DNA of 5,000 nt from DASUTW01 sp035513995 (GTDB lineage Bacteria > Actinomycetota > UBA4738 > CALAEC01), in assembly GCA_035513995.1 (NCBI GenBank), contig DATKBL010000116.1:1-5000 (forward strand), written 5' to 3'. How positions within the stretch are numbered: the stretch's first letter is position 1; each line of letters opens with the position of its first letter. The notes beneath the pieces were generated by a model. That model searched no databases. It saw only the letters and a program-made list of their open reading frames with translations, and was not told where the DNA came from. The translations under genes were made by a program, and so were the position numbers. This document shows positions 1 to 4,882 of this stretch, one piece after another.

Positions 1-488
1 CCTCGATCGCGGCCGCGCGCTCGGCGTGACAGCGGAAGGCCGAACCAGAGAACCACGGCGACCCCCGTGATCACGGCGCTGACCGTCGACGCGAGCGGCA
101 CATCGAAGAGCACGTTCCCGATCAGGAACGTGACGCCGGCGATCGCCGCCCCCAGCAGGATGATGCCCACGGTGGCCAGACGGCTCGAGGTGACGAGCAT
201 CTGCCGCTTCTCGTCGAGCTCCTCACGGTCGGTGAAGCGCCAGCGCATCCGGTGGTAGGCGGACGGAGCGATCAGGAACACCGATGCCAGCGCCGCGGCC
301 AGGAAGGATCCGAAGTACACGTCGCGCGAGAGCGGCGTGATCCTCGAGAACCGCTCCGTGAAGGGGAGCGTCAGAAGAAACGCGAACAGCACCTGCACCC
401 CCGGGAGAGCGACGCGCAGCTCCTCCAGCAGCTCGCTCAGCTTCCGGGAGAGCCGTTCCTTCTCGGTCTCCTCGCTCCCCCCGCTCAT
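1..488 (-). CDS. DUF6328-like four-helix membrane protein (partial, 3' end outside window)
   Basis: The reading frame stays open from the ATG at 488 to the window edge (162 codons, no stop), so the C-terminus is missing, though probably only a few residues. An acidic and basic amphipathic N-terminus (residues 1-28, rich in Glu, Arg and Leu) precedes about four hydrophobic segments: roughly 31-43, 59-76, 104-128 and 134-154. A charged loop at 79-99 (YHRMRWRFTDREELDEKRQ) lies between helices 2 and 3. This layout, with the YHR-x-RW loop, matches my memory of the actinobacterial DUF6328 family, whose function is unknown. The ATG overlaps the stop of the upstream DUF3096-like gene as ATGA and no good ribosome binding site lies before it. 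Translation is therefore probably coupled to that gene, and the two are probably co-transcribed. Family assignment is by eye; the membrane topology is more certain than the name. Confidence 0.8.
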   Translation of the reverse strand, partial: MSGGSEETEKERLSRKLSELLEELRVALPGVQVLFAFLLTLPFTERFSRITPLSRDVYFGSFLAAALASVFLIAPSAYHRMRWRFTDREELDEKRQMLVTSSRLATVGIILLGAAIAGVTFLIGNVLFDVPLASTVSAVITGVAVVLWFGLPLSRRARGRDR

Positions 489-670
489 ACGCGGATGTCG
501 AAGACGAGGATCGCTCCGGTCACGATCAGGTAGATGGCCACGATGTAGTTGAGGATCGTGGGGAGGATCAGGATGAGGATCCCCGCTGCGAGGGCCAGGA
601 TCCCGGGGAGGGTGAGGTTGAGCGAGACTTCGCTTGCCTGCGCCACGAGGGCGGTCGCGATGCCGAGCAT
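485..670 (-). CDS. DUF3096-like small two-helix membrane protein
   Basis: This 61-residue protein has two hydrophobic helices, about residues 21-36 and 41-57, joined by a tight turn around Pro37. The block LPGILALAAGILILILP followed by LNYIVAIYLIVTG is the hallmark of DUF3096, a family of very small bacterial membrane proteins of unknown function. The ATG at 670 is preceded by AGGAGG at 675-680 with a four-base gap, a little short but convincing. The stop overlaps the start of the DUF6328-like gene by four bases, so the two form an operon. Sixty-three bases separate it from the LapA-like gene upstream, and a SigB-like promoter candidate sits in that gap, so it may be transcribed on its own. 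There is no clear signal peptide cleavage site; the N-terminal 20 residues are only mildly hydrophobic. Confidence 0.85.
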   Translation of the reverse strand: MLGIATALVAQASEVSLNLTLPGILALAAGILILILPTILNYIVAIYLIVTGAILVFDIRV

Positions 671-700
671 GCTTCCTCCTGTCGTCGGGACGCGCCTCCC

Positions 701-726
701 CTACCCCTCCCGCCAGCAGAGCAAAC
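701..726 (-). promoter_or_regulatory. SigB/SigF-like promoter candidate for the DUF3096-DUF6328 operon
   Basis: On the minus strand GTTT (726-723) is followed after exactly 16 bases by GGGTAG (706-701). General-stress sigma factors of the SigB/SigF group recognise about GTTT, 14-17 bases, then GGGTAT or GGGWAW. Transcription would begin near 694, leaving a leader of roughly 25 bases that contains the AGGAGG at 680-675. The location between the LapA-like stop and the DUF3096-like start fits a promoter. It is a motif match by eye without experimental support. Confidence 0.45.
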
Positions 727-733
727 CGCTCGA

Positions 734-1087
734 CTATTTCTCGTCGTGCTTCTTCTCGTCGTGCTTCTCGTGGAGCCGCGTCTCCTTCGAGGGCCGGCCG
801 AGCAGGTAACCAACCACGCCCCCGAGGATGGTCATGAAGATCAGCACCCAGATGAGGGGGAAGTTCGCGGTGGTGAACACGAAGTCGATGGGCACATCGT
901 GGAGGTTCCGCGTGACGAAGACGATCAGGAGGATCACGATGACCAGGACCACGACCGCTTTCGCCACACGGGCCTGGCGCTGGCGCCGGAGGCGCTGCAT
1001 GTGCTCCTGGTCGGCCTCCCGGGCCTCGCGCTCCTTCGGTGACTCCGGAGCTCGCTCCGGTGGCTGCGTCCTTTCGTGCTCGTCCAT
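734..1087 (-). CDS. LapA-domain (DUF1049) two-helix membrane protein
   Basis: This is a 117-residue protein. Residues 1-42 are highly charged and probably cytoplasmic (many Glu, Arg and Gln; possibly coiled at 17-40). Helix 1 spans about 43-59 and helix 2 about 76-97. Between them the segment TRNLHDVPIDFVF matches the LapA-domain signature (N-x-x-x-V-x-I/V-x-F followed by a second helix ending in GYLLGR). LapA in enterobacteria helps assemble lipopolysaccharide, but actinobacterial members lack that pathway and their role is unknown. The C-terminal tail (105-117) is a short His/Asp/Glu/Lys repeat encoded by a DNA tandem duplication. The ATG at 1087 follows a GGGGAG ribosome binding site (1095-1090). 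Good GTG or ATG alternatives upstream were not seen. It is the first gene of the leftward cluster. Confidence 0.85.
   Translation of the reverse strand: MDEHERTQPPERAPESPKEREAREADQEHMQRLRRQRQARVAKAVVVLVIVILLIVFVTRNLHDVPIDFVFTTANFPLIWVLIFMTILGGVVGYLLGRPSKETRLHEKHDEKKHDEK
738..767. repeat. Two-copy 15-bp tandem repeat inside the LapA-like gene
   Basis: Positions 738-752 and 753-767 are identical 15-base units (TTCTCGTCGTGCTTC on the plus strand). On the coding strand they give the repeated pentapeptide (K)HDEK at the extreme C-terminus of the LapA-like protein. The unit is a whole number of codons, so gain or loss of copies would only change tail length. Confidence 0.85.
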
Positions 1088-1098
1088 GACTCCCCGAG

Positions 1099-1128
1099 TC
1101 TATACCCAGCCTCGAGGCCGTAGAGCAA
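1099..1128 (-). promoter_or_regulatory. Promoter candidate upstream of the LapA-like gene
   Basis: On the minus strand TTGCTC (1128-1123) and TATAGA (1104-1099) are separated by 18 bases, a fair sigma-70 type match. The same stretch contains GGGTAT (1107-1102), a perfect SigB-type -10 box, but with only a poor -35 (GCTC, 15-base spacer). Either start would fall close to the ribosome binding site, giving a leader under about 12 bases, so expression might be nearly leaderless or the true promoter lies further upstream. Confidence 0.3.
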
Positions 1129-1129
1129 G

Positions 1130-1155
1130 GATTGCCGGCGGCCTCCTGGGGGTAG
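1130..1155 (+). promoter_or_regulatory. SigB/SigF-like promoter candidate for the 55-residue hydrophobic protein
   Basis: GATT (1130-1133), 16 bases, then GGGTAG (1150-1155). This has the same spacing and the same -10 hexamer as the element upstream of the DUF3096-like gene, with one change in the -35 box. A start near 1162 would give a leader of about 31 bases carrying the AAGGAGGT at 1177-1184. It lies back-to-back with the LapA-like promoter candidate. Confidence 0.4.
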
Positions 1156-1192
1156 GTTCGCTCACACAATCGATCCAAGGAGGTGCGAATCG

Positions 1193-1360
1193 ATGGGTCT
1201 CGTGGTTCTGCTCATTATCCTCGCGCTGGTGTTCGGAGGGTTCGGGCTCCTCGTTAAGGGGCTGACCTGGCTCCTCATCATCGCGGGCATCCTTCTCCTC
1301 ATCGGGTTGTTCAGCGGATGGCGGACGTGGGGCGGCCGCTCCACACACACGCGCGCCTGA
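1193..1360 (+). CDS. Small hydrophobic membrane protein (55 aa)
   Basis: The frame ATG 1193 to TGA 1358-1360 encodes 55 residues: an almost continuous hydrophobic stretch from 2 to 41 that probably makes two closely packed helices (about 2-20 and 23-41, split by Gly-Gly and Lys22), then a basic, Trp-containing tail (SGWRTWGGRSTHTRA). A near-perfect AAGGAGGT ribosome binding site at 1177-1184 lies eight bases before the start, which makes this a convincing gene despite its size. It resembles the short proteins annotated simply as 'hydrophobic protein' in Streptomyces and related genera, whose function is unknown. A strong terminator begins ten bases after the stop. A SigB-like promoter candidate precedes it. 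Other frames here are much less coherent. Confidence 0.82.
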   Translation: MGLVVLLIILALVFGGFGLLVKGLTWLLIIAGILLLIGLFSGWRTWGGRSTHTRA

Positions 1361-1369
1361 GCAACGCCC

Positions 1370-1413
1370 AGACGAGAGAAGCCCCGGCCTGTCGGCCGGG
1401 GCTTCTCTCGTCT
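1370..1413. terminator. Perfect 20-bp bidirectional terminator hairpin
   Basis: Positions 1370-1389 pair perfectly with 1394-1413 around a four-base loop (TGTC). The stem core is CCCCGGCC/GGCCGGGG, extended by an A/G-rich arm. It fills the 62-base space between the convergent stops at 1360 and 1423, so it would terminate transcripts from both sides. No T-tract follows on either strand, as is common for actinobacterial intrinsic terminators. Confidence 0.88.
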
Positions 1414-1422
1414 CCGCCTCGG

Positions 1423-1650
1423 TCAGTGGACGTGATCCGAGCCGTGCGGGTCCTGCGGCGGCGCCGCGTCGCGCCGACCGTAGGGCGCCCAGGGGCTCCA
1501 GAACAGCATCGACAGCACGAACCCGACGGCTCCCACGATCATCAGGATCACACCGACGAGGTTCAGGTTGATGCCCTCAGCCTCCACCTCGATCGCCCAC
1601 GCCAGCACCGCTCCCAGCGCGAACAGGAACAAGCTCACTCCGATACCCAC
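1423..1650 (-). CDS. DUF6458-like small two-helix membrane protein
   Basis: This 75-residue protein begins at a GTG (1650). GGAGGTGA (1665-1658) lies seven bases upstream, which fixes the start. Helix 1 (about 3-20, MGIGVSLFLFALGAVLAWAI), a short loop containing INLNLVG, helix 2 (about 30-51) ending in LFWSPW, and a hydrophilic His- and Pro-rich tail (54-75) match the actinobacterial DUF6458 pattern: MGIG-start, A-x-V-x-G-I-x-L-x-x-V-G-x-I-L-M-x-x-G and a terminal F-W-S. Its function is unknown. It lies 67 bases downstream of the methyltransferase on the same strand and could be read through from it, but the gap holds a SigB-like promoter candidate. The bidirectional hairpin at 1370-1413 is its terminator. 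Confidence 0.85.
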   Translation of the reverse strand: MGIGVSLFLFALGAVLAWAIEVEAEGINLNLVGVILMIVGAVGFVLSMLFWSPWAPYGRRDAAPPQDPHGSDHVH

Positions 1651-1687
1651 GTCTGCCTCACCTCCCTGTATTGGTCGCTCCGTTCCA

Positions 1688-1713
1688 TTTCCCTCGGAGG
1701 GGAGGTGGGAAAC
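1688..1713 (-). promoter_or_regulatory. SigB/SigF-like promoter candidate for the DUF6458-like gene
   Basis: On the minus strand GTTT (1713-1710) is followed after 16 bases by GGGAAA (1693-1688), which fits the GGGWAW form of the SigB -10 box. A start near 1681 gives a leader of about 31 bases with the ribosome binding site at 1665-1658. The whole element lies just after the methyltransferase stop (1718), as expected for a promoter that uncouples the two genes. Confidence 0.42.
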
Positions 1714-1717
1714 TTGC

Positions 1718-2440
1718 TCAGGGGCGGACGCAGCGCCAGACGGCGAGACGCCACAGGAGCCTGCTGCCGCGGTGCCGGAGGGCGAGGAGGCCGTCGGCCA
1801 TCAGCCGGGCCACGGCCTTGGAGCGGGCCACCAGCGCGGGCAGCGGGAACTCCCTCTCGGCGAGCGGCTCCATGTTCGCGGCCCCGAAGATCCTCCGGGC
1901 GGCCTCGATCACTCGCGACTCGTCCTGGATCGTGCCGGTGGGAAGGTACATCCGCCCGCCAGGTCGGAGGTGGTCGGCCACGGACTCGATCAGGGCGACG
2001 GGGACCTCAGCGCCCGTGGGGCCGCCGGCGTGGCCCCCGGGGAACCAGTCGGTGAGCGCCGCCAGCGCGTCGGGGATGCCCGAGACATCCCCGATCACGA
2101 CGTCGGCGACGACCCCGTCGAGGGGATCCAGCAGGCTTCCCGTGCGGAAGTCCGTCCTGTCCTCGAGGCCCAGCGACCGGGCGTTGCTCGTGGCGACCTC
2201 CACGGCCTCGGGGACCACATCGGTCCCGTACACTCGCCCCGCCCCCAGCCGGGCGGCCACGAAGCTCAGGACGCCCGAGCCGCACCCGACGTCGATCACC
2301 GTCTCGCCGGGCTCGACCTCGATGGCCTCGGCGATCAGCAGGCTGGTACGGCTCGGTGGGAAGACGCGGGGCGCCAGGCGAATCGTGAAGGGCCCCGTCC
2401 TTCCCCGCCAGTCGTAGTCGAGCGCACCCGGATCGCTCAT
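1718..2440 (-). CDS. Class I SAM-dependent methyltransferase, L11/HemK-like
   Basis: This is a 240-residue Rossmann-fold methyltransferase. Motif I is TVIDVGCGSGVLSF (47-60), the S-adenosylmethionine-binding glycine loop. Motif II ends in the acidic residue of VYGTD (70-74), expected to bind the ribose hydroxyls. The helix PEAVEVATSNARSLGL (77-92) is typical of the PrmA/HemK group, in which proteins, RNA or small molecules are methylated. At the motif IV position, where N-methylating relatives carry (N/D)PP(Y/F), this protein has VVIGDVSGIPD (114-124), so the target should not be assumed. A Gly-rich loop (135-143) and LRPGGRMYLPTG (158-169) follow. The C-terminal 40 residues are basic and rich in Arg and Leu. 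The ATG at 2440 has GGAGG about 11 bases upstream, a slightly long spacing. Soluble and cytoplasmic by composition. I am confident of the fold, not of the substrate. Confidence 0.85.
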   Translation of the reverse strand: MSDPGALDYDWRGRTGPFTIRLAPRVFPPSRTSLLIAEAIEVEPGETVIDVGCGSGVLSFVAARLGAGRVYGTDVVPEAVEVATSNARSLGLEDRTDFRTGSLLDPLDGVVADVVIGDVSGIPDALAALTDWFPGGHAGGPTGAEVPVALIESVADHLRPGGRMYLPTGTIQDESRVIEAARRIFGAANMEPLAEREFPLPALVARSKAVARLMADGLLALRHRGSRLLWRLAVWRCVRP

Positions 2441-2541
2441 GAGAGGCCTATCCTCCCAGCGTTCGGGCCCTCGCGCCAGCCCTGCTTCCGGGATCGACGC
2501 TCACCGAAGTTAGGAGTGGTGCCCGGGGCTGAGACGGGAGA

Positions 2542-2564
2542 GGCGGCGACCATGGGTTGCCGCC
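2542..2564. other. Hairpin downstream of the 21-codon gene, possible weak terminator
   Basis: GGCGGC (2542-2547) pairs with GCCGCC (2559-2564), and the stem continues through ACC/GGT after one G-T wobble on the plus strand (an A-C mismatch on the minus transcript), leaving an ATG loop. It begins ten bases after the stop of the 21-codon gene and precedes the methyltransferase. The remaining bases of 2441-2573 show no convincing gene. Confidence 0.35.
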
Positions 2565-2573
2565 CTCCGATCC

Positions 2574-2639
2574 TCAGGTCAGCAGGGCGATCAGGACGAT
2601 GATCACGATCAGCGTCCCGATGCCGATTGGCAGGTACAT
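2574..2639 (-). CDS. 21-residue single-helix membrane microprotein
   Basis: The frame from ATG 2639 to TGA 2576-2574 encodes 21 residues: MYLPIGIGT followed by an uninterrupted Leu/Ile/Val run and a terminal Thr. There is no charged residue, so it is essentially one membrane helix with a Pro4/Gly kink. A textbook ribosome binding site, GAGGAGGTGA (2653-2644), places AGGAGG seven bases before the ATG. That is the main argument that the frame is translated. The longer open frame running through it from the right is a shadow of the nucleotidase gene. Similar very short hydrophobic proteins beginning M-x-(I/L)-P-(I/V)-G are, as I recall, common in actinobacteria and unnamed. The function is unknown; a regulator or stabiliser of a membrane complex is conceivable but unsupported. 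Confidence 0.65.
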   Translation of the reverse strand: MYLPIGIGTLIVIIVLIALLT

Positions 2640-2664
2640 GTGGTCACCTCCTCGCCGACTTAGC

Positions 2665-2690
2665 CTTCCCCGCCGACGCCCCCCGCAACC
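2665..2690 (-). promoter_or_regulatory. Possible SigB/SigF-like promoter for the microprotein
   Basis: On the minus strand GGTT (2690-2687), 16 bases, GGGAAG (2670-2665); equivalently GTTG with a 15-base spacer. The predicted start near 2658 leaves a short leader of about 19 bases with the ribosome binding site at 2653-2644. It is weaker than the other matches, because the spacer is itself G-rich. Confidence 0.3.
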
Positions 2691-2726
2691 CTCGCTTTGC
2701 GAACGGTGGCGAGGGGCCGATCCTCG

Positions 2727-2773
2727 GTTTCCCCCTGTTACCCCTTCGGGGGTATCGTGTCCGGGCACCCGGA
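2727..2773 (+). promoter_or_regulatory. Putative promoter and operator region of the nucleotidase gene
   Basis: Three elements occur here. TACCCC (2739-2744) and GGGGTA (2749-2754) flank a TTCG loop, giving a very stable six-pair hairpin in RNA or a DNA dyad. GGGTAT (2750-2755) is a perfect SigB-type -10 box, with GTTT at 2727-2730, but the 19-base spacer is longer than the usual 14-17. TCCGGG-CA-CCCGGA (2760-2773) is a perfect inverted repeat located where transcription would start, a sensible operator position. The gene starts at 2847, so the leader would be about 85 bases. No PHO-box-like direct repeat was recognised. Confidence 0.35.
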
Positions 2774-2846
2774 TGGCGGAAGGAGGAGGCCCCGGAACCA
2801 CGATCCCATCAACCCCGTTCGACCCGACCATTAGGAGGCACATCGC

Positions 2847-4646
2847 ATGTCGGTATCCAGAGCATCCCGGAGAATGCTCGCCATCTTCGCGGCGCTGAGC
2901 ATCGGCGCTGCGATGTCCGCGGGCGCCCCGGTTGCGGCGAAGAAGCCTCAGACCCCGGCGCGGCCGCACTTCACCCTCACGGTCCTGCACAACAACGACG
3001 CCGAGTCCCAGCTGATCGACGCCGGGACCGGCCTCGAGGACTTCGGCGGCGCGGCACGAGCAACAACCCTGGCCGACAATCTGAAGGCAGCGGCCACGCG
3101 GGGCCCGGGGCCGGGCGGGAAGCGCGGCGTCGTCATGCTGTCGTCGGGGGACAACTTCCTGGCAGGCCCCGAGTTCAACGCCAGCCTGGAGAAGGGACCA
3201 CCGTTCTACGACGCGATCGCGATGGAGCACATCGGCTACGACGCGGTCGCGATCGGGAACCACGAGTTCGACTTCGGGCCGGACGTGCTGGCCGACTTCA
3301 TCGGCAGCTTCTCGGACGGCACGCCGTTCCTCTCGGCGAACCTCGACGTGAGCGGTGAGCCCACGCTCGCCGCGCTGGAGGCCGAAGGGCGCATCGCCGA
3401 GAGCGTCGTGATCAGGGAGCGCGGGGAGAGGATCGGGATCATCGGCGCGACGACCCCGCGCCTGCCCTCGATCTCGAGCCCGCGGAACGTCGTGGTCCAC
3501 GAGGACGTGGCGGGCGAGATCCAGGAAGAGGTCGACGAGCTCGAGGGGCAGGGCGTCGGGATCATCATCCTGATCGCGCACCTCCAGAGCATTCAGGAGG
3601 ACCTCGACCTGGCGCCCATGCTCTCGGGCGTGGACATCATGATCGCGGGCGGCGGCGACGAGCTGCTGGCCAACCCCGGCGACCTGCTGGTGCCCGACGG
3701 GTCGCCGATCTTCGGGCCCTACCCGCTCTTCGCCACCGACGGGGACGGGAAGCAGGTGCCGGTGATCACGACGAACGGCGCCTACCGCTACTTCGGCCGT
3801 CTCGTGGCGCAGTTCGACCGGCACGGAGAGATGGTCGGCGTCAACGGCGGCCCGGTCCGGGTCTCGGGCGTGCCGCCCGACGCGGTGGCGCCCGATCCCC
3901 AGGTCCTGGCGGAGGTCACCGAGCCGGTCCAGGAGGCGATCGCGGCCCTGGCCGAGAACGTCGTAGCCAACTCCGAGGTCGACCTCGACGGGGTGCGCGC
4001 GCGAATCAGGACCGAGGAGACGAACGAGGGGAACCTGATCGCGGACTCCCTGCTTGACCGGGCGCGCTCGCTGGCTCCCGCGTTCGGGGCGCCACAGGCC
4101 GACGTGGCGCTGCAGAACGGCGGTGGGATCAGGAACGACTCGATCATCCCCGCAGGCCCCATCACCGAGCTCGACACGTTCGACATGGTTCCGTTCACGA
4201 ACTTCCTGAGCGTGGTGCCGGACGTGCCTCGCTCCCAGTTCAAGGAGCTCCTGGAGAACGCGGTGTCGAGGGTCGAGTTCGGCGACGGACGGTTCGCCCA
4301 GATCGCGGGCTTCTCGTTCGTCTGGGACGACGGCGGGACACCCCAGGTGGTCGACAACGACGGCAACGTCCTCACCCCGGGGACGCGCGTCGTTTCGGCC
4401 ACGCTCGACGACGGGACGCCGATCATCTCGGGCGGCGCGGTCGTGGCGGGCCCGGCGCTGAACATCGCCACGATCGACTTCCTGGCGAGGGGCGGCGACC
4501 AGTACCCGTACCGGGGGGCGTCCTTCACGACGCTGGGAGAGGTGTACCAGCAGTCGTTGGAGGCGTACCTCACCACGACGCTCGCGGGTCAGATCACCGC
4601 GGCGGACTACCCGTTCGGAGGAGAGGGCCGGATCACCCGGATCTGA
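2847..4646 (+). CDS. Secreted 5'-nucleotidase / metallophosphatase, UshA family
   Basis: This 599-residue exported phosphatase probably releases phosphate from nucleotides or related phosphoesters outside the cell. Residues 1-31 are a signal peptide: basic SRASRRM, hydrophobic LAIFAALSIGAAMSAG, and a cleavage region near PVAA. The N-terminal metallophosphatase domain (about 42-340) shows VLHNNDAE (46-53), SSGDNFLAG (99-107), GNHEFDFG (137-144, containing the catalytic His139/Asp142 pair) and IAHLQS (243-248). The C-terminal nucleotide-binding domain (about 372-570) shows RTEETNEGNLIAD (388-400), NGGGIRND (424-431), DMVPFTNFLSVV (446-457) and FLARGGDQYPY (545-555). Two metal-ligand positions differ from E. 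coli UshA: Glu53 in place of the first His, and GGGDE (268-272) in place of GHSQ. A subgroup with D-x-E is known to me, so activity is likely but its specificity is open. There is no lipobox, LPXTG or C-terminal anchor, so it is released or periplasm-like. AGGAGG (2833-2838) lies eight bases before the ATG. It is monocistronic, ending at a strong terminator. Confidence 0.93.
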   Translation: MSVSRASRRMLAIFAALSIGAAMSAGAPVAAKKPQTPARPHFTLTVLHNNDAESQLIDAGTGLEDFGGAARATTLADNLKAAATRGPGPGGKRGVVMLSSGDNFLAGPEFNASLEKGPPFYDAIAMEHIGYDAVAIGNHEFDFGPDVLADFIGSFSDGTPFLSANLDVSGEPTLAALEAEGRIAESVVIRERGERIGIIGATTPRLPSISSPRNVVVHEDVAGEIQEEVDELEGQGVGIIILIAHLQSIQEDLDLAPMLSGVDIMIAGGGDELLANPGDLLVPDGSPIFGPYPLFATDGDGKQVPVITTNGAYRYFGRLVAQFDRHGEMVGVNGGPVRVSGVPPDAVAPDPQVLAEVTEPVQEAIAALAENVVANSEVDLDGVRARIRTEETNEGNLIADSLLDRARSLAPAFGAPQADVALQNGGGIRNDSIIPAGPITELDTFDMVPFTNFLSVVPDVPRSQFKELLENAVSRVEFGDGRFAQIAGFSFVWDDGGTPQVVDNDGNVLTPGTRVVSATLDDGTPIISGGAVVAGPALNIATIDFLARGGDQYPYRGASFTTLGEVYQQSLEAYLTTTLAGQITAADYPFGGEGRITRI

Positions 4647-4663
4647 ACCCTCACCGGGATCTT

Positions 4664-4698
4664 GGCGGGCCCGGGGCCTTCACGGCCCCGGGCCCGCC
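4664..4698 (+). terminator. GC-rich intrinsic terminator after the nucleotidase gene
   Basis: A perfect 15-bp stem pairs 4664-4678 with 4684-4698 around a TTCAC loop, beginning 18 bases after the stop, and is followed by CCCTTTCT, a short pyrimidine tract. Its stability and position make it a clear terminator for the nucleotidase transcript. The following 4710-4820 holds no gene I can support. Confidence 0.88.
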
Positions 4699-4823
4699 CC
4701 CTTTCTACGGCTAGAGCGCCACCACAGCTTCGGCCAGGACCTGGTCGGGCAGAACTGGTCGCGCGAGCTCTGACGCTTTCGCGGCAGGCAGTGCTCGCCT
4801 CCCCCCCTTTCGTCCATGACCGC

Positions 4824-4852
4824 TGGCGCACGGGCGCCCTCGGGTCTATAAC
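4824..4852 (+). promoter_or_regulatory. Promoter candidate for the DUF1761-like gene
   Basis: TATAAC (4847-4852) is a five-of-six match to the sigma-70 -10 box and is the most A/T-rich spot in the neighbourhood. No good -35 lies 16-18 bases upstream (TGGCGC is poor). The inverted repeat GGCGC-ACGG-GCGCC (4825-4838) occupies the spacer, which may indicate a regulator-dependent promoter. Start would be near 4859, with the ribosome binding site at 4871. Confidence 0.4.
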
Positions 4853-4882
4853 TGTTCGAAGAAGCGGACCAAGGAGGAGCTC

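Noticed and set aside
1568..2602. Plus-strand open frame of 344 codons
   Set aside because: It is antisense to the DUF6458-like and methyltransferase genes, runs through the DUF6458-like start region and has Gly/Arg/Pro-rich shadow composition without a recognisable domain.
2778..2790. Ribosome-binding-site-like AAGGAGGAGG upstream of the nucleotidase gene
   Set aside because: No start codon follows within the usual distance. The AGGAGG at 2833-2838 is the one correctly spaced for the gene.
2574..3824. Long minus-strand open frame of 416 codons covering the first half of the nucleotidase region
   Set aside because: It is antisense to a gene with clear family motifs, has low-complexity Arg/Asp/Val/His composition typical of high-GC shadows, and only its last 21 codons follow a good ribosome binding site.
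3788..4576. Minus-strand open frame of 262 codons
   Set aside because: It is the antisense shadow of the nucleotidase C-terminal domain. It is Ser/Thr/Pro-rich with no motif and no ribosome binding site of its own.
1080..4853. Shared strings TCGTCCATGAC (near 1080 and 4810) and GTCTATA (near 1098 and 4844)
   Set aside because: The first copies lie in the LapA-like start region and the second in an intergenic stretch with different order and spacing. The matches are short and probably coincidental.
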